A stretch of DNA of 6,743 nucleotides, from NCBI GenBank assembly GCA_051305935.1, contig JBPPMG010000281.1, positions 1-6,743 of the forward strand, in the 5' to 3' direction. Below are positions 1 to 6,596 of the stretch, piece after piece. This DNA is from JACPDH01 sp051305935. Lineage in GTDB: Bacteria > Acidobacteriota > Thermoanaerobaculia > Gp7-AA8. The position numbers and the translations under genes were made by a program. The notes under the pieces are model-generated. The model was not told where the DNA came from. It did no database searches and was given only the letters and a program-made list of their open reading frames with translations. Each line of letters starts with the position of its first letter. Position 1 is the stretch's first letter.

Positions 1-1
1 G

Positions 2-1099
2 CATATCACGGCGCGGTCTATGCGGAAAGGGACCACGACGCGAACCGGCGAGCAGATCGACCGCGCGATCGAATTCCTCGGCACGCAGCTCGACCTCGAC
101 GTGAACGAGGACTACTTCGGGGTGCGGCTGAGCATCGTCGCGCCTAACTACCGCGCGGGGCTCGACCTGCTCGCCGACGTCGTGCAGAACCCCACCTTCC
201 CGGACCAGGGAGTGGGCGAGGAGAAATCGCAGCAGGTGGCGGCGATCCGGCGCTCGCTCGACTCGTCGCAACAGCGTCCCTTCGACCTCGCGGCGGCGGC
301 GATGTACGCGAGCCATCCGTACGGCCTGCCGTCGCTCGGCTATCAGAGCTCGCTCGCGGAGCTCGAGCCTGATGCGCTGCGCGCCTGGTGGCGCGCTCAC
401 GTCGTATCCGACGGGGCATTGATCGTCGTCATCGGAGACGTTCAGGCCGACGAGGCGAAGGCGCTCGTGGAGAGCGCGTTCGCGAAGCTGCCGCGGCGGG
501 AAGGCGCGATCGTGAAAGCGGCGCCTCCGACCCTCCCTTCCGCGCGGATGGAAGTCGCGGAGTTCCGCGACCGCAAGCAGTCGGCGATCGTCTACGCGTT
601 CCCCACGGTTACGCGGAAGAATCCGGACTGGCCGGCGGTGCGCCTGCTGGGCAACATCACCTCGGGGCTCGCCGGGACTTTTTTTGCAGAGCTTCGGAGC
701 CGTCAGTCGCTCGCCTACACCGTCTTCGCTCGCGACTTCTCGCGCGTCGAGCACGGAACATTTGTCGCATACATGGCGACCGACGCGGCGAAGGAGAAGC
801 AGGCGAGGGAAGCGCTGCTGAAGGAAATCCACAGGCTCGCGACCGATGGCATCACGCAGGCCGATCTCGACCGCGCGAAATCGTCCTACGCCGGCTCGAC
901 GAAGATCAACCTGCAGACGAACGATGCGATTCTCGCCACCCTCGCCGGGCACCACTTCCACGGAGTCGGACTCGACTTCACCGAGCGACTGCTCGAGATC
1001 ACCTCGAATATCACTCTCGACGACGTGAGGGCGGTGGCGAAGAAATACCTCTCGGGCGAGAACTTCGTGGCAGCCGTGCAGAGCGGCAAGGCGCAGTAG
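2..1099 (+). CDS. M16-family peptidase homologue, likely non-catalytic half/subunit (5' partial)
   Basis: This is the C-terminal part of a pitrilysin/MPP-type (M16) protein; the frame is open to the left edge, so the true start lies outside. Counting from the Met codon at 20, the M16 N-terminal fold covers about residues 1-110 (RKGTTTRTGEQID, then FLGTQLD), and the M16_C-type domain about 115-300 (LEPDALRAWWRAHV, ALIVVIGDV). The substrate-binding R...Y signature is present as ELRSRQSLAY (R226, Y233). Where active members have HxxEH just before the KGT motif, this protein reads HITAR. The downstream Glu ligand region reads VAAI (73-76) instead of the usual VxEE type. The zinc site therefore appears lost. 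In bacteria such copies usually pair with, or are fused behind, an active HxxEH copy, which would lie upstream of the window. The Met at 20 is unlikely to be the start because homology continues before it. Periplasmic or membrane-associated processing is inferred from the family, not seen. Confidence 0.88.
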   Translation, partial: HITARSMRKGTTTRTGEQIDRAIEFLGTQLDLDVNEDYFGVRLSIVAPNYRAGLDLLADVVQNPTFPDQGVGEEKSQQVAAIRRSLDSSQQRPFDLAAAAMYASHPYGLPSLGYQSSLAELEPDALRAWWRAHVVSDGALIVVIGDVQADEAKALVESAFAKLPRREGAIVKAAPPTLPSARMEVAEFRDRKQSAIVYAFPTVTRKNPDWPAVRLLGNITSGLAGTFFAELRSRQSLAYTVFARDFSRVEHGTFVAYMATDAAKEKQAREALLKEIHRLATDGITQADLDRAKSSYAGSTKINLQTNDAILATLAGHHFHGVGLDFTERLLEITSNITLDDVRAVAKKYLSGENFVAAVQSGKAQ

Positions 1100-1195
1100 C
1101 CAGGTACAAGGCGATTCGAAGCTCAGGAGCACGCCGCGTCGTGCCCCAGCGCAGCAGCAAAACGGCCCAAGAGTCCGATCAAGGGAAGTCCCGGA

Positions 1196-1214
1196 GGCGG
1201 CGCGTAGCGCCGCC
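1196..1214 (+). terminator. GC-only hairpin downstream of the M16 gene, possible terminator
   Basis: A perfect 8-bp stem (ggcggcgc / gcgccgcc) closes a 3-base loop (gta), about 100 bases after the M16 stop codon. No T-tract follows, so it is not a canonical intrinsic terminator. It could assist termination or stabilise a 3' end, or be part of the repeat-rich spacer. Confidence 0.3.
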
Positions 1215-1237
1215 GGAATTCGCGGTTCGCCCTGGGC

Positions 1238-1323
1238 GCGGGACGCCAGCGCTCCACGTCTTCGTGAACGATCGCGGCCTCGGAGCGCTGGCCCTCTGGC
1301 CGGCTGGTCCGCTGGCGTCCCGC
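1238..1323. repeat. Nested inverted repeats (14-bp and 10-bp arms)
   Basis: A perfect 14-bp inverted repeat (gcgggacgccagcg at 1238-1251, complement at 1310-1323) has a 58-base interior. Its left arm overlaps the left arm of a second perfect inverted repeat of 10 bp (ccagcgctcc at 1246-1255, ggagcgctgg at 1282-1291). The two stems cannot form together because they share bases 1246-1251. The region lies between genes and has no coding character. It could be a dispersed intergenic repeat, a protein-binding palindrome set or a structured RNA; the window alone cannot decide. Confidence 0.6.
1288..1319. repeat. Four-unit 8-bp tandem array, CTGGNNNN
   Basis: Four consecutive octamers start with ctgg: ctggccct, ctggccgg, ctggtccg, ctggcgtc. 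The register is exact and there are no gaps. The array overlaps the right arms of both inverted repeats in this spacer. An 8-bp period does not fit a codon frame, in line with non-coding DNA. Confidence 0.5.
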
Positions 1324-1402
1324 CGGCTCTCACGGTCATTCTCCCAACACCGACGCCTTAAGTTAACGCCATTGGAGCTGAAGCTGTGAGCTACCGATCC
1401 TT

Positions 1403-1418
1403 CGCCGCCGACGCGGCG
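1403..1418. repeat. Short GC hairpin in the intergenic spacer
   Basis: A 6-bp perfect stem (cgccgc / gcggcg) has a 4-base loop (cgac). It sits in text beginning gatccttcgccgcc and ending ggtgtgaccc, which resembles a style of dispersed intergenic repeat seen in many GC-rich environmental bacteria. That resemblance is from memory and untested. Confidence 0.3.
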
Positions 1419-1630
1419 GTGTGACCCGGAAGGAAGTCTGTGAGCGGGTTCGCCTAACGCGTCCCTGGTTCAGTTCAGCTCGGCCGGCGTGACGGCCCGA
1501 ACGAAGGTTCATCAGAAGCGAAGCGAGGAATCTGCTGGACGAAACAACCGCATGGTTCCTCAGCAACCTCCCTCGGCAACCCGCCAGATTTGCTCCTGCG
1601 GAAGCACCAAATGGGTGCGGTGCATGCGAG

Positions 1631-1667
1631 GGGGCCAGCTAAGAAGCAAAACTCAAAGTCTGGCCCC
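1631..1667. repeat. REP-like inverted repeat, ggggccag...ctggcccc
   Basis: Perfect 8-bp arms at 1631-1638 and 1660-1667 enclose 21 A-rich bases. The right half (aag, then tctggcccc, then gagttc) recurs in closely related form after the large gene at 6593-6611. Elements of this shape resemble REP sequences mobilised by REP-associated tyrosine transposases. No such transposase gene is in the window, so the class is inferred. Confidence 0.4.
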
Positions 1668-1837
1668 GAGTTCATCTTTCAGGTGACCCCCAAGCCCGAC
1701 TAAGCCCGATTCTTGGACTCTTCAGTGTCGGGTCCTTGCCCGGGTGACGCTCCGCGTCGGTCACGCGAATGTGTGACAGTGCGCTCAGGTCGAACGGTGG
1801 GGTGCTTCTACACTGGCGCGTTGTCATTTCTCCGCGC

Positions 1838-1843
1838 AGGTGA
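1838..1843 (+). promoter_or_regulatory. Shine-Dalgarno-like aggtga favouring a TTG start at 1849
   Basis: The only purine-rich anti-16S-like element near the start of the large gene is aggtga at 1838-1843. It overlaps the GTG at 1840 and lies five bases before a TTG at 1849. Initiation at TTG 1849 would give a normal SD spacing and an N-terminus MARRLLSLLLLACLALPLGA, a good Sec signal. The GTG at 1840 has no SD of its own. Confidence 0.45.
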
Positions 1844-4800
1844 CTGACTTGGCCCGACGTCTGTTGTCTCTATTGCTCCTGGCTTGTCTCGCGCTGCCAC
1901 TGGGCGCGGTTTCCGTTCGCCGGTTCAGCAGTCCCGATGTGGTGGGCCGGCCGATCGCGATCACAGCTACTTCCACTCACCTGTGGGTCGCGATGTCGTC
2001 GAACTTCGACTACCGCGCCGCTCGCGTGGCACCGGATGGCACGTGGACCGACTTCAATCTCCGTCACATGCCGATGTCCATCGCGGCTGCGCCGGACGGC
2101 GTCGTCTGGGTGGGTTGCGACATCGAGCTCGCCCGAATCAACCTCGACGACACGATCGACTTCTTTCCCTACGCACCGACCTACTCTCATCCCAGCGACC
2201 TGGTGGTTGGACCTGACGGCGCGCTCTGGTTCGCAGACGAGTTCGCAGATTCGGTCGGGCGGGTCATACCGGGAGGGGCGGTTCAGAGCTTCTCGCTCCC
2301 ATACGGAAGCGGGCCGCGAGCCATCACGGTGGGACCGGACGGAGCGCTGTGGGTTGCTCGGCGCGGCGACGGCACCGTCACGCGCGTCGCGACCGATGGA
2401 ACGATGCGCGACTTCCCGATAGGAGGAGAACCGAGCGACATAGCCACGGGACCCGACGGCGCGCTCTGGGTCGCCTTCGACCAGACCCGCGTCGCGCGAC
2501 TCCATCCCGCGGGCAGTCTGAGGCACGTCACGACTCGCTACACGCCGCACGGAATCGTCTCGGGAGGCGGCTCGCTCTGGGCGTTCACGAGCGGCGGATA
2601 CGTGCAGCGAATCGATCCCGTTGCGGGAGGCATGGAGTGGCACAACATCGGCTCCTACCAATCTGGAACGATGACTGGTGTATGGGGGCCGGATTCGAAG
2701 CTCTGGTTCACCGCGTACTGGGACGCCGCAATCGGCCGGCTGAATCTGAGCAGTGCCCCAACGATCGACCTCGAGGTGAGGCACCGTGCAGATCCGGGCG
2801 TAGCATTTCCGAACTCTCCGCTTACCTACGAAATCGACGTGGTCAGCCGGGGCCAGGTGCCGGTACCGGGACCCGTGCTTACGATGCAGCTCGCATGGGA
2901 AGAAACGCTCCAGAGCCTCTCCACGCCGCCGGGCTGGCAGTGCGGAGCGCCAGCGATCGATCCAAGCGGCGGATTCTCTCCACGAATCCGGTGCACGGGG
3001 CCGGAGCTGCCCGTCGGGACGGCGCCGTTCAGGTTCACTCTGCGCACACTCTTCAGTCATAGCCACAACTCCGCTATCACGAACCGCGTATGGGTGGATG
3101 CGGCGGCGGAAGAAGCCGACTTCATCCTGAACCAATCGATGTTGTGGATCCCCACCGACGGAGTCACGATTTCGCTGACCGGACGCGAGTGGTTCTGCGC
3201 CGGCGGGTCGACGGAGCTCACGGCGAGCGCGCAGACGACACACCCGCCGATCAGTTACACCTGGTTTCTGAACGACGCTCCGATTCCAGGCGCGAGCGGA
3301 GCGACGCTGTCGGTGAGCGCGGCAGGTGCCTACAAAGCGATCGCCAGCGACGCGGTAGGAGCCACGTCCTCGGCCGTACTCCAGGTCGTCGCGCTTGCGA
3401 CGCCGCCTGCTGCAATCACGGCACCGGTGGAGTTCTGCAACGAGACGCTCGCTACCGTGTCCACGCTCGATGCGGGCGTCGGAGCGAGCTACCAGTGGAG
3501 TGTCACGAACGGCTCCATCGTCGATGGAGCGGGCACGCGCGAGGTTAGGGTGCTCGCCGAGCGCGGCGCCCAGACTGTCGGGGTGAGCGTCAACGTCACG
3601 AGAGGCGAGTGCACCACTCCGGGTGTTGCGTCGGCCACGATCGCGGTCAAGCCATGCAGCACCAGCGGAATGAAGGTCGTCATTCCCCGCGAAGGCCATA
3701 CCGCGACGTTGCTTTCCAACGGCACAGTCCTCCTCGCGGGCGGTGTCGCCGACCACAGGACGGCGACGGAACTGAGCGCCGCCGAAGTGTTCGACCCCCT
3801 CACGGGCGGCTCGCAACGCGTCGGAGAGCTGAGCAGAACGCGCTGGCTTCACACCGCGACGCTGCTGCGCGATGGCAGGGTGCTGATCGCAGGAGGAGCG
3901 TCGAACGGCCAATCGACCAGATCGGCGGAGGTCTACGATCCCTCGCTCGGTGCCTTCACGCAGCTTGCCGACATGCGCTACGCCCACTCCGGCCATACTG
4001 CGACGCTGCTGGACGACGGTCGCGCGCTCATTGTCGGATCGGCGAGCTACCGCGATGCCGAGTACTACCTGCCCGAGACAGGCAAGTTCGTAGTCGCCGG
4101 CCAGATGCAGGTCACCAGGTATGACCACACCGCGACGCTCCTTCAGGACAGACGAGTGCTGATCATCGGAGGCCGAAACAGCGTCGACTTCGGTGGAACG
4201 ACCGCCGCCGAGATTTTCGACCCCGCCACGGGACTCTCCACTCTGACCGGCCGCATGCGAACAGGCCGGTTCTCGCACACATCGACGCTGTTGCCTGACG
4301 GAAGGGTGCTCGTCGCCGGTGGCTGGACGAGGAACGGCATCGTCGCGACGGCCGAGATCTACAATCCGGTTACCGGCTCGTTTGTCGATGCGCCGCGCAT
4401 GCAGTTCGAGAGGGCCTACCACACCGCGACTCTGCTGCCGAACGGAACGATCGCGTTCCTCGGTGGGCAGTACTTCGGACTGCCGCGCGCGATCGAGGTC
4501 TTCGATCCGGCGACGATGACGTTCTCGATTCCGGCCGAGCTGGAGACGGGACGCTGGCAGAACACGTCGACTCTCCTTCCCGACGGCCGCATCTGCGTCG
4601 CAGCGGGAATGAACATTGATTACGTGTCGCTCGATTCCATCGAACTGATCAGGTTAGGCAACGGGGGCGATTTCGACGAAGGCGAGCCGCTCCAGTCCGA
4701 GCGCGGACGTCACAGCGCTACGATGCTGCCGGACGGGAACGTGCTGTTCGTCGGCGGATTCAATGGATCGGGACAGTCGCTGCAGACCACGGAGATTTTC

Positions 4801-6528
4801 GAGAGCACGACCCGCAAATTTCGCCATGGTTCGCCGATCGGCACCGCGCGAGGCGGGCATACGGCGACGCTGCTCCCGGACGGCAGAGTCGTGGTCGCGG
4901 GGGGCGAGTCGAACGCCGCCACACCGCTCGGCGAGGTCGAGCTCTACGATTCCGTGAACAGTGTGTTCACGAGCAGTCCTTCGCTGGTCACCGCGCGAAC
5001 GGGGCACACCGCTACGAGTCTCGGCAGAGGCGACGTACTCTTCATCGGCGGCCGGGGTCCGGCCGCGCTCGCGTCATCGGAACTGTTCGACGCGATTCTG
5101 AACCAGGTCACGACCGGCCCCAGCCTCGCGGCCGCTCGAGAGGGACACACCGCGACACTCCTTCCGGACGGCGGCGTTCTCGTCACGGGCGGCTCGTCGG
5201 GCGGGGCTCCTCTCGCCTCCGCCGAAGTCTACGAACCGGTCGGAATGGCGTTTCGGACCGTCGGTTCGATGGCGTCCGGACGCATGGAGCACACCGCATC
5301 GCTGCTGCCTAACGGAAAGGTGCTCGTCGCGGGCGGCTGGAGCGGAATCGTCGCGCTCGCCACGACCGAGATCTACGATCCTGCGACGGGCGCGTTCGTC
5401 GACGGGCCGCCCCTGTTCCATGCGCGGATGCAACATCTCGCCACTGTGCTTCCGAGCGGGCTCGTCCTGATCGCCGGTGGAATCGACGGGACCGCCGCAA
5501 TCGGTGAGGCCGAGCTGTTCGATCCGGCCTCAGGCACGTTCGTACGCGCAGGCACCATGAACGCGCCACGATCGCACCACACGGCTACGCTGCTGCTCGA
5601 CGGGACCGTTCTGTTCGCTGGTGGCGGGAATGGTCAGGGGGCCTCGTACAACAGCAGCGCCGAGATCTACGACCCCGGACTTGGGTTCATCGAGACGCGA
5701 CGGCCGCAGGTGTCGAGCGTGACGAGAAGCCTGCGCGACGGCGAGGCGGTGACCGCCAGCGGCAGCGGCTTTAGAGGTGACTCCGAGGCGAGCGGAGGCG
5801 CGAGCGGGACGGCCAACAGTTCGGCGACGAACTACCCGATCGTTCAACTGCAGCGTCTCGATAGCGATCAGATCATCAGGCCGCTGATCGACGCCGCCGC
5901 AGGATGGTCGGTGGACGCGCTCAAGACCGCCGTGATCGACCACGTCCCTGGCGGCGTTTATCGAATGTCCGTGATCACAAACGGCATTCCGAGCATTCAG
6001 AGGCTCGTCACGCTCGACACGAGTTGCAGGAATCCGCTCGAGCCGCCCGCTCCGATCGATATCGTCCAGACGGTCTGCAGCGGTGGAGGAGGAGCGAGCG
6101 GCGCGACGTCAATTCCGCTCGCCTCGTTCCTCGGGTCCGCCACGACCGCCGCGCGCTGCGTCGCCGGCGGACGCGCGCTTCCTCCGCTCGTGGGCGGTTC
6201 CGAAGTGAACGGGGCCACGATGTTCCCGCTTGGAACGACCGTCGTAACGTTCCGCTGGGAGGACGCTGAAGGCGTCGTTACCACGGCCACGAGCAGCGTG
6301 AGGGTGTTCTCGAGGGGCGATCTCGACGCCGACAGCCGGACGAACTCGGTCGATCTCGTCGTCCTTGCCAACTACCTCGTGCGCAACGTTCAGGAGGGAA
6401 GGCCGCCATTCACCGCGCCGGTGCTCTCTGCTGACCTGAACAGCGACGGGCTCGTCAACGCGATCGATCTCGTCGTGCTCGCAAACCAGCTCGTCGGCAA
6501 CATCGGGTGCATCGAGGGGCCGAACTAG
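1840..6528 (+). CDS. Giant secreted multi-propeller protein: Vgb-like, DUF11-like, Ig-like, 14 kelch, E-set, HYR-like, dockerin
   Basis: No single known function is recognised. Numbering is from GTG 1840; TTG 1849 is an alternative start. A Sec signal (LARRLLSLLLLACLALPLGA) is followed by a Vgb/streptogramin-lyase-like propeller, about 30-303. Its strand motif PDGALW recurs with Trp at 49, 90, 130, 171, 210, 247 and 289, giving seven blades. A DUF11-like domain (about 306-432) carries PPGWQC and a second Cys at 385. Two Ig-like domains follow (about 440-519, 520-607). Residues 611-1283 are fourteen kelch repeats (HTATLLPDGRVLVAGG ... AEVYDPATG). Then come an E-set/IPT-like domain (1288-1395, TASGSGFRGDSEASGG), a HYR-like domain (about 1405-1490, FPLGTTVVTFRWED) and a type I dockerin (1493-1555). 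The dockerin has two Ca-binding loops: D1494, D1496, D1498, N1502, D1505 and D1532, N1534, D1536, N1540, D1543. It probably acts outside the cell as an adhesin, glycan-binding or scaffold-docked protein. Lyase or oxidase activity is not supported. It appears monocistronic. Confidence 0.93.
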   Translation: MTDLARRLLSLLLLACLALPLGAVSVRRFSSPDVVGRPIAITATSTHLWVAMSSNFDYRAARVAPDGTWTDFNLRHMPMSIAAAPDGVVWVGCDIELARINLDDTIDFFPYAPTYSHPSDLVVGPDGALWFADEFADSVGRVIPGGAVQSFSLPYGSGPRAITVGPDGALWVARRGDGTVTRVATDGTMRDFPIGGEPSDIATGPDGALWVAFDQTRVARLHPAGSLRHVTTRYTPHGIVSGGGSLWAFTSGGYVQRIDPVAGGMEWHNIGSYQSGTMTGVWGPDSKLWFTAYWDAAIGRLNLSSAPTIDLEVRHRADPGVAFPNSPLTYEIDVVSRGQVPVPGPVLTMQLAWEETLQSLSTPPGWQCGAPAIDPSGGFSPRIRCTGPELPVGTAPFRFTLRTLFSHSHNSAITNRVWVDAAAEEADFILNQSMLWIPTDGVTISLTGREWFCAGGSTELTASAQTTHPPISYTWFLNDAPIPGASGATLSVSAAGAYKAIASDAVGATSSAVLQVVALATPPAAITAPVEFCNETLATVSTLDAGVGASYQWSVTNGSIVDGAGTREVRVLAERGAQTVGVSVNVTRGECTTPGVASATIAVKPCSTSGMKVVIPREGHTATLLSNGTVLLAGGVADHRTATELSAAEVFDPLTGGSQRVGELSRTRWLHTATLLRDGRVLIAGGASNGQSTRSAEVYDPSLGAFTQLADMRYAHSGHTATLLDDGRALIVGSASYRDAEYYLPETGKFVVAGQMQVTRYDHTATLLQDRRVLIIGGRNSVDFGGTTAAEIFDPATGLSTLTGRMRTGRFSHTSTLLPDGRVLVAGGWTRNGIVATAEIYNPVTGSFVDAPRMQFERAYHTATLLPNGTIAFLGGQYFGLPRAIEVFDPATMTFSIPAELETGRWQNTSTLLPDGRICVAAGMNIDYVSLDSIELIRLGNGGDFDEGEPLQSERGRHSATMLPDGNVLFVGGFNGSGQSLQTTEIFESTTRKFRHGSPIGTARGGHTATLLPDGRVVVAGGESNAATPLGEVELYDSVNSVFTSSPSLVTARTGHTATSLGRGDVLFIGGRGPAALASSELFDAILNQVTTGPSLAAAREGHTATLLPDGGVLVTGGSSGGAPLASAEVYEPVGMAFRTVGSMASGRMEHTASLLPNGKVLVAGGWSGIVALATTEIYDPATGAFVDGPPLFHARMQHLATVLPSGLVLIAGGIDGTAAIGEAELFDPASGTFVRAGTMNAPRSHHTATLLLDGTVLFAGGGNGQGASYNSSAEIYDPGLGFIETRRPQVSSVTRSLRDGEAVTASGSGFRGDSEASGGASGTANSSATNYPIVQLQRLDSDQIIRPLIDAAAGWSVDALKTAVIDHVPGGVYRMSVITNGIPSIQRLVTLDTSCRNPLEPPAPIDIVQTVCSGGGGASGATSIPLASFLGSATTAARCVAGGRALPPLVGGSEVNGATMFPLGTTVVTFRWEDAEGVVTTATSSVRVFSRGDLDADSRTNSVDLVVLANYLVRNVQEGRPPFTAPVLSADLNSDGLVNAIDLVVLANQLVGNIGCIEGPN
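3670..5688 (+). repeat. Array of 14 kelch repeats within the large protein
   Basis: Residues 611-1283 of the large protein split into fourteen units averaging about 48 residues. Each has HTATLL, a DG turn, a VLVAGG strand, a variable stretch, an AEVYDPATG-like motif and a following M/L..GR link. Unit 3 (about 3985-4110) has IVGSAS in place of the GG strand and is short. Unit 7 (about 4546-4680) has CVAAGM and lacks the YDP motif. The other units are well kept. Identical peptides use different codons in different units, so the array is old rather than recently duplicated at DNA level. Fourteen units suit two seven-bladed propellers. Confidence 0.85.
6316..6510 (+). other. C-terminal type I dockerin-like module
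   Basis: Two EF-hand-like calcium loops lie about 38 residues apart: GDLDADSRTNSVDLVVLANY and ADLNSDGLVNAIDLVVLANQ. Each has acidic or Asn ligands at loop positions 1, 3, 5, 9 and 12 and is followed by a DLVVLAN helix. This is the duplicated-loop layout of type I dockerins, which bind cohesin domains. It sits at the extreme C-terminus, as is usual for dockerins. The partner cohesin is not in the window. Confidence 0.8.
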
Positions 6529-6563
6529 GAATAGAAGGGGAAGAAGGGGACTCCTCGCTGCTC

Positions 6564-6596
6564 GCTTCGGAATGATAGGCGCGCGAAGTCCGAAGC
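6564..6596 (+). terminator. Weak hairpin after the large gene
   Basis: An 8-bp perfect inverted repeat (gcttcgga at 6564-6571, tccgaagc at 6589-6596) with a 17-base loop begins about 36 bases after the stop codon. There is no T-tract, so termination is uncertain. The same bases overlap repeat-like text and the start of the next open frame, so it may instead be part of a dispersed repeat. Confidence 0.25.

Larger units (their letters stand above)
1100..1839. other. 740-base gene-poor spacer
   Basis: No open frame here has a plausible start, ribosome-binding site and recognisable protein together. The spacer contains the hairpins and repeats listed separately. It also has adjoining palindromic hexamers cttaag and gttaac sharing a base (1357-1367), a two-copy direct repeat aagcccga (1692-1699 and 1702-1709, 10-bp period), a cccgac/gtcggg inverted repeat (1695-1700 / 1727-1732) and a gacgc/gcgtc mini-hairpin (1746-1758). 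No tRNA, rRNA or recognisable riboswitch was found. No convincing sigma-70 promoter for the large gene was seen; tacact at 1809-1814 is a possible -10 but has no matching -35 at normal spacing. Confidence 0.6.

Noticed and set aside
388..1389. A 333-residue + strand frame overlapping the M16 gene in another phase
   Set aside because: The product is Arg-rich and low in complexity where it overlaps the M16 gene, which has strong family signatures in its own frame. The tail past 1099 runs through the inverted repeats.
1493..1642. A stop-free stretch reading ARNLLDETTAWFLSNLPRQP and ending in taa at 1640
   Set aside because: The text looks protein-like but the frame has no ATG, GTG or TTG start, follows a tga at 1490 and matches no family I recognise. 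It could be a gene remnant, but this is not supportable.
1475..1686. Small overlapping frames of 65-66 residues on both strands (1489-1686 + and 1475-1675 -)
   Set aside because: Neither has a convincing ribosome-binding site or recognisable motif, and both run through the 1631-1667 inverted repeat.
1100..1839. CRISPR array, tRNA or known riboswitch in the spacer
   Set aside because: No regularly spaced direct repeats of 25-40 bases, no cloverleaf with a T-loop GGTTCGA core, and no recognised aptamer core were found.
1930..2750. Assignment of the N-terminal propeller as an active virginiamycin B lyase (vgb)
   Set aside because: The blade repeats match the fold, but the domain is one module of a large secreted protein and the catalytic residues could not be placed with confidence. 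The PDGxLW motif is common to many non-enzymatic propellers.
1870..4422. An 850-residue open frame on the minus strand, antisense to the large gene
   Set aside because: It is rich in Arg, Ser and Gly with no recognisable domain, and lies fully opposite a gene with clear propeller and kelch repeats. Long antisense frames are expected in GC-rich coding DNA.
3670..5999. Galactose-oxidase-like copper radical enzyme (kelch plus E-set)
   Set aside because: The kelch and C-terminal E-set order is similar, but fourteen units are twice the usual ring and no Cys-Tyr/Tyr/His/His copper site could be identified by eye.
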